From contig DASZTW010000001.1 in NCBI GenBank assembly GCA_035547835.1, positions 1 to 64,000 on the forward strand: DNA of 64,000 nucleotides, in the 5' to 3' direction. This DNA is from Acidimicrobiales bacterium. GTDB taxonomy: Bacteria; Actinomycetota; Acidimicrobiia; Acidimicrobiales; Iamiaceae. Under the pieces are notes generated by a model. The model had not been told where the DNA came from and did not search any database. It saw only the letters and a list, made by a program, of their open reading frames with translations. Below, piece by piece: positions 60,454 through 64,000 of this stretch. Position numbers and translations under genes: made by a program. Position 1 is the first letter of the stretch. Each line of letters starts with the position of its first letter.

Positions 60454-61425
60454 CTAGCGGGACTCGGTGAGAAGGGGAGCCGCGGCGACCGTGGCGTCGA
60501 GGCGGCCGAGGAGATCGCGGTCGTGGTCCTCCCCGGCGTTGTCGGTGGTCAGCAGCTTGTCGCCGAGGAAGATGCTGCTGGCGCCTGCGTGAAGGCACAG
60601 CGCTTGGAGCTCGTCGGTCATCTCGGCGCGTCCGGCGGAAAGCCGCACGACCGACGCCGGCATCATGATGCGGGCAGCCGCGATCGTGCGGACGAGCTCG
60701 AGCGGGTCGAGACGGTCCGTGCCGAACAGCGGCGTGCCCGGCACCTGCACCAAGAGGTTGATCGGCACGCTCTCGGGGTGCGGGTCGAGGCGCGCGAGCT
60801 GGGCCAGCAGACCGGCACGGTCGCGCCGGCTCTCGCCGAGGCCGACGATCCCGCCACAGCACAGCTTCACCCCCGCGTCGCGGACGTTGGCGAGGGTCTC
60901 GAGACGGTCTTGGTACGTGCGCGTGGTGATGATCTCGCCGTAGAACTCGGGCGACGTGTCGAGGTTGTGGTTGTAGAAGTCGAGACCGGCATCGGCGAGG
61001 CGTTGGGCCTGGGTGTCGGTCACCATGCCGAGGGTGACGCAGGTCTCGAGACCGAGCGCGCCGACGGCCGACACCGCTTTGGCCACTTCCTCGACCTGGC
61101 GGTCCTTCGGTGCACGCCATGCCGCACCCATGCAGAAGCGGGTCGCGCCGGCGGCACGGGCCGCTTCGGCGGCTCGGACGATCTCGTCGAGCGGCAACAA
61201 CGGCTCAGGCTGCAACTCGGTGTTCCACCTGGCCGACTGCGGGCAGTACGCGCAGTCTTCGGGGCATGCGCCCGTCTTGATCGACAGCAACATCGCTGCC
61301 TCGACCACGTGCGCGTCGAAGCGCTCGCGGTGCACGGATTGCGCGTCGAACAGCAGGTCATGGAATGGCCGGCCGAGCAACTCCTCGGCCTCGTCGAGCG
61401 TCCAGTCGTGGCGTGCGATCGGCAT
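60454..61425 (-). CDS. bioB: Biotin synthase
   Basis: 323-residue radical SAM enzyme that inserts sulfur into dethiobiotin. The CPEDCAYC motif binds the SAM-linked [4Fe-4S] cluster; [22 protein letters not shown] and RLSAGRAEM are further BioB signatures, including the Arg ligand of the [2Fe-2S] cluster. Start ATG 61425 since homology begins soon after. Divergent from bioF with a palindrome in between. Confidence 0.96.
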   Translation of the reverse strand: MPIARHDWTLDEAEELLGRPFHDLLFDAQSVHRERFDAHVVEAAMLLSIKTGACPEDCAYCPQSARWNTELQPEPLLPLDEIVRAAEAARAAGATRFCMGAAWRAPKDRQVEEVAKAVSAVGALGLETCVTLGMVTDTQAQRLADAGLDFYNHNLDTSPEFYGEIITTRTYQDRLETLANVRDAGVKLCCGGIVGLGESRRDRAGLLAQLARLDPHPESVPINLLVQVPGTPLFGTDRLDPLELVRTIAAARIMMPASVVRLSAGRAEMTDELQALCLHAGASSIFLGDKLLTTDNAGEDHDRDLLGRLDATVAAAPLLTESR

Positions 61426-61458
61426 CCGCTGAGTCTCACCTGCCAGGGCCGCGGCACA

Positions 61459-61475
61459 CCAAACGGGCCGTTTGG
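61459..61475. promoter_or_regulatory. Palindrome between divergent bioB and bioF
   Basis: CCAAACGG-g-CCGTTTGG is a perfect 8-bp inverted repeat, 34 bases from the bioB start and 36 from the bioF start. This nearly central place suggests the operator of a biotin regulator acting on both sides; the sequence is unlike the BirA and BioQ sites I know. Confidence 0.6.
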
Positions 61476-61510
61476 CTCCGAGCGAGCGCCACCGGCAAGG
61501 GTGACAGGCC

Positions 61511-62614
61511 ATGCCGTGGCACCAGTGGGTCGACGACCAGCTCGCCGCCATCCGCGCAGCCGGGCAGTGGCGCCACACGCGAAGCTTCGACGCGCTCGGC
61601 CCGACTGGCGTGCTCGGCGGGCGCGAGGTGGTGTCGTTCGCGTCGAACGACTACCTCGGCCTGTCCGCACACCCCGCCGTGATCGACGCGGCGGTTGCGG
61701 CGGCGAGCCGCTGGGGCGCCGGCTCAACTGCATCGCGGCTGATCGTCGGGAGCCGCCCGGCGCACGAGGAGCTCGAAGCCGACCTCGCCGAGTGGCGCGG
61801 GTGCGAGGCCGCCGTGGTGTTCTCGACCGGTTATGCCGCCAACCTCGGTGTGCTCGCAACCGTCGGCGGCAACGACGTCACGATCCTCAGCGACGAGCTC
61901 AACCACGCGTCGATCATCGACGGCTGCCGCCTGAGCCGCTCGAGGATCCGGCGGTTCCGACACGGCGACCTCGACCACGTCACGGAGTTGCTGGCCACGG
62001 CCGCGGGGCGTCGGGTCGTGGTCACCGACACGGTGTTCTCGATGGACGGCGACGTCGCGCCGGTCGCGGAGCTGCAGGCGTTGTGCGCTCGGCACGGCGC
62101 GCTGCTGGTGCTCGACGAGGCCCACGCCGTACTCGGACCCGACGTCGAGAGCTCGCCCGAGACGATCCGCGTCGGCACCTTGTCGAAGTCGCTCGGCGCG
62201 CTCGGCGGGTTCGTCGCCGCCAGCCAGCCGTTCGTTGACTTGTTGGTGAATCGGGCGCGCTCGTACATCTTCACGACCGCGCCATCGCCGGCCGACATGG
62301 CGGCCGCGCTGGCAGCCCTGCGGGTGCTCCGCAGCGAGGAGGGCGGCTCGCTCGTCGGCCGGCTACGTGCCGTGGTACAGCGGGTGGCGCCTGGTCACCC
62401 GTCGCCGATTGTCCCCTTCGTCGTCGGTGAGGAGGCCGAAGCGGTGGCGGCCGCCGACGCGCTGCTCGCTCGCGGGCTGCTCGTCCCGGCCATCCGCCCA
62501 CCGACCGTCGCGCCGGGCAGCTCGCGGCTGCGGGTGGCCCTGTCTGCTGCGCACGACGATGCCATGATCGATCGCCTCCTCGAGGGCCTGTCCGCAGTGG
62601 GGCTGCGGCCGTGA
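61511..62614 (+). CDS. bioF: 8-amino-7-oxononanoate synthase
   Basis: 367 residues. BioF condenses pimeloyl-ACP/CoA with alanine to form [52 protein letters not shown] and the PLP lysine in [12 protein letters not shown] are all in place. ATG 61511, first gene of bioF-bioD. No bioC or bioH is present here. Confidence 0.95.
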   Translation: MPWHQWVDDQLAAIRAAGQWRHTRSFDALGPTGVLGGREVVSFASNDYLGLSAHPAVIDAAVAAASRWGAGSTASRLIVGSRPAHEELEADLAEWRGCEAAVVFSTGYAANLGVLATVGGNDVTILSDELNHASIIDGCRLSRSRIRRFRHGDLDHVTELLATAAGRRVVVTDTVFSMDGDVAPVAELQALCARHGALLVLDEAHAVLGPDVESSPETIRVGTLSKSLGALGGFVAASQPFVDLLVNRARSYIFTTAPSPADMAAALAALRVLRSEEGGSLVGRLRAVVQRVAPGHPSPIVPFVVGEEAEAVAAADALLARGLLVPAIRPPTVAPGSSRLRVALSAAHDDAMIDRLLEGLSAVGLRP

Positions 62615-63255
62615 CGGTCCTGTTCGTCGCAGGAACGGGCACCGAGGTCGGCAAGACGTGGGTCGCGTGCGAGGTGGCACGGGCGGCCCGGGGATCAGGT
62701 CGGCGCGTGGCCGCCCGCAAGCCCGCGCAGTCATATGACGCGGGCGCGGACGGCGAGCCGCTGGCCGCGACCGACGCCGACCTGCTCGGCGCCGCGTCCG
62801 GCGAAGCGCCCACCACGGTGTGCCCGTCGCACCGCTGGTACCCGGTGGCCATGGCGCCACCGATGGCCGCCGACGCGCTCGATCGTCCACCCGTCCGGCT
62901 GGCCGACCTCGTCGCCGAGACGACTTGGCCGCAGGGGTGCGACCTGGTGGTCGTCGAAGCCGCGGGTGGCGTCCGCTCGCCCATCGCGCACGACGGCGAC
63001 GGCGTCGACCTCGCGCAGCGCCTCGCGCCGGACCTGGTCCTGCTGGTCGCCGACGCGACGCTCGGCACGATCAACCTCACCCGCCTGAGTGTCGACGCGC
63101 TCACGCCGCTCCCGGTCCTCGTCATCTTGAACCGCTACGACGACGCCGACGACCTCCAGCGCCGCAACCGTGCCTGGCTCGAGCACCACGCCGGACTCGA
63201 CGTCGTCGTCCACCCCGCCGACGCCCTCCACCACCCCTCCCTCACCCTGCTGTGA
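62611..63255 (+). CDS. bioD: Dethiobiotin synthetase
   Basis: 214 residues. The P-loop GTGTEVGKTWVA at 8-19, KPAQSYD and the VVEAAGGVRSPI segment define BioD, which closes the ureido ring with CO2 and ATP. GTG 62611 overlaps the bioF stop (GTGA). Its final codons CTG-CTG-TGA are also the first bases of a downstream 73-bp repeat. Confidence 0.94.
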   Translation: MTVLFVAGTGTEVGKTWVACEVARAARGSGRRVAARKPAQSYDAGADGEPLAATDADLLGAASGEAPTTVCPSHRWYPVAMAPPMAADALDRPPVRLADLVAETTWPQGCDLVVVEAAGGVRSPIAHDGDGVDLAQRLAPDLVLLVADATLGTINLTRLSVDALTPLPVLVILNRYDDADDLQRRNRAWLEHHAGLDVVVHPADALHHPSLTLL

Positions 63256-63452
63256 GCACTTGGCCACCCAGGAGGTGGCTGAGCGCGCACAGCAGGAATG
63301 GTGGGGACCCCTCCCACCGCTGCTGTGAGCACTTGACCACCCAGGAGGTGGCTGAGCGCGCACAGCAGGAATCGTGGGGACCCCTCCCACCGCTGCTGTG
63401 AGCACTTGACCACCCAGGAGGTGGCTGAGCGCGCACAGCGGGAATGGTGGGG
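63247..63452. repeat. 73-bp tandem repeat, 2.8 copies, each a long hairpin
   Basis: Units begin at 63247, 63320 and 63393 and differ at only a few bases. Each has outer arms CTGCTGTG/CACAGCAG and inner arms CCACC/GGTGG around CAGGA, with symmetrical 8-base bulges between them, followed by GGTGGG-gacccct-CCCACC in the first two. The first unit includes the bioD stop codon. In copy 1 the inner stem is one pair longer (GCCACC), and in copy 3 the right outer arm has one mismatch. Confidence 0.88.
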
Positions 63453-63498
63453 GCGAAACGGTTGGGGGGTCCGCCGGTCGCCCTCGTATCGTCGGGTC

Positions 63499-64000
63499 GT
63501 GCAACCCGACACGGAACCGCCCGTCGACGGGCAGGACCGGACCACCGTCCCCACGACCGCGGCGTCTGCGATCCCCCTGTCGACCACCCCTCCGCTGCGC
63601 GACCTCTGGCGCTACGCACGGGGACACCGCCCGCAAGCGGTGTTCGCCTTCGTGATGTCGGTGTGCAACAAGGTGTTCGACATCGCGCCCGAGCTGTTGA
63701 TCGGTGCCGCGGTCGATCTGGTGGTCAAGCAGAACGGCCGCTCGTTCGTGGGCCGCGTGATCGGCTCGGACGACCGCTTCACCCAACTCACGGTGCTCGT
63801 CGTGGTCACCGTGGCGATCTGGCTGCTCGAGTCCCTCACCGAGTACCTCGCGGTCACCAACTGGCGGAACCTCGCCCAGTCGATCGAGCACGACGCGCGC
63901 ATGGACACCTACCGCCACGTGCAGACGCTCGAGATGGCCTACTTCGAGGACCGTACGTCGGGTGGGCTGATGACCGTGCTGAACGACGACGTCAACCAGC
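63499..64000 (+). CDS. ABC transporter permease/ATP-binding protein, N-terminal part only
   Basis: 167 residues before the right window edge. A polar Thr/Pro-rich start (about 1-35) is followed by LRDLWRYARGHRPQAVFAFVMSVCNKVFDIAPELLIGAAVDLVV, a hydrophobic second helix (LTVLVVVTVAIWLLESLTEYLAV) and EHDARMDTYRHVQTLEMAYFEDRTSGGLMTVLNDDVNQ, the coupling-helix region of type 1 exporters. The ATPase domain lies outside the window. GTG start with TATCGT (63487-63492) six bases upstream, again a leaderless pattern. Confidence 0.9.
   Translation, partial: MQPDTEPPVDGQDRTTVPTTAASAIPLSTTPPLRDLWRYARGHRPQAVFAFVMSVCNKVFDIAPELLIGAAVDLVVKQNGRSFVGRVIGSDDRFTQLTVLVVVTVAIWLLESLTEYLAVTNWRNLAQSIEHDARMDTYRHVQTLEMAYFEDRTSGGLMTVLNDDVNQ

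Noticed and set aside
63247-63452. CRISPR array
   Set aside because: Units are contiguous with no unique spacers and there are no cas genes.
63135-63587. Minus-strand frames with a repeating peptide (CALSHLLGGQVLTA) over the 73-bp repeats
   Set aside because: The 73-bp period shifts the frame in each unit, so the repeats only look protein-coding; no start signal or homology.

Overview
The window is about 70% G+C, densely packed and rich in GTG starts with 4-base GTGA/ATGA overlaps. Its content points to an actinobacterium (Actinomycetota): an rsmA neighbourhood like that of mycobacteria (metG-tatD-[cell-wall protein]-rsmA), a 30-residue bL37-type ribosomal protein, a mycothiol-type DinB-like protein, DUF4333 and Gmad2 lipoproteins, a sortase-type LAFTG tail and a low-molecular-weight-phosphatase-type arsenate reductase. 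Acidimicrobiia or a relative is my best guess, but no marker here proves it. No phage, transposase, integrase, CRISPR or rRNA was seen. Two tRNAs are present: Pro-TGG and Ala-CGC.

Layout. 1-5924 (minus): housekeeping run rmuC, metG, tatD, a double-psi beta-barrel (RlpA-like) exported protein in the position of rpfB, rsmA, and a methyltransferase cut by the left edge. 6002-8827: divergent csoR / copZ-copA copper module. 8853-14594: HNH nuclease, unknown gene coupled to rsmI, amidase, DUF192, ychF, DinB-like protein. 14709-20175: an acyl-CoA carboxylase operon (carboxyltransferase, biotin carboxylase with BCCP, AtuA-like). 20203-29274: PHP protein, bL37, membrane Ser/Thr kinase, SGNH hydrolase, GNAT, a PadR-kinase-MFS operon, secreted esterase. 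29275-34674: tRNA-Pro, short repeats, CocE-like hydrolase, VOC protein, Gmad2 lipoprotein, unknown gene, enoyl-CoA hydratase. 34749-37870: TetR-diiron oxygenase-carotenoid oxygenase operon. 37915-42674: arginine deiminase/dihydrolase-type enzyme beside an apparent gene remnant, PfkB kinase, M1 aminopeptidase. 42718-47678: lipoprotein, lysoplasmalogenase, ferredoxin reductase with ferredoxin, DUF11 surface protein. 47869-49861: arsenic module arsR / arsI-aqpS-arsC. 51022-58800: tRNA-Ala, small membrane protein, then a minus-strand operon for a membrane-linked molybdenum oxidoreductase with its own moaC and mobA. 59057-63255: biotin genes bioA, bioB and bioF-bioD, followed by 73-bp tandem repeats and an ABC transporter cut by the right edge.

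The most unusual parts are: (i) the 52015-58800 operon, which combines a NapA/NasA-clade molybdoenzyme with Cys as likely Mo ligand, a four-cluster Fe-S protein, a Tat-type Rieske protein, a NarI-like membrane subunit with a CxxC/CxxC tail, a two-helix protein, an HPP-family permease and moaC/mobA; (ii) a recurring promoter arrangement with a -10 box (TANNNT) only 6-9 bases before the start codon, giving leaderless mRNAs, which in three metal/ligand-sensing modules (csoR/copZ, padR, tetR) places the palindromic operator in the -35/-10 spacer; (iii) a CTG-started ferredoxin reductase; (iv) 73-bp tandem hairpin repeats that begin inside the bioD stop codon.
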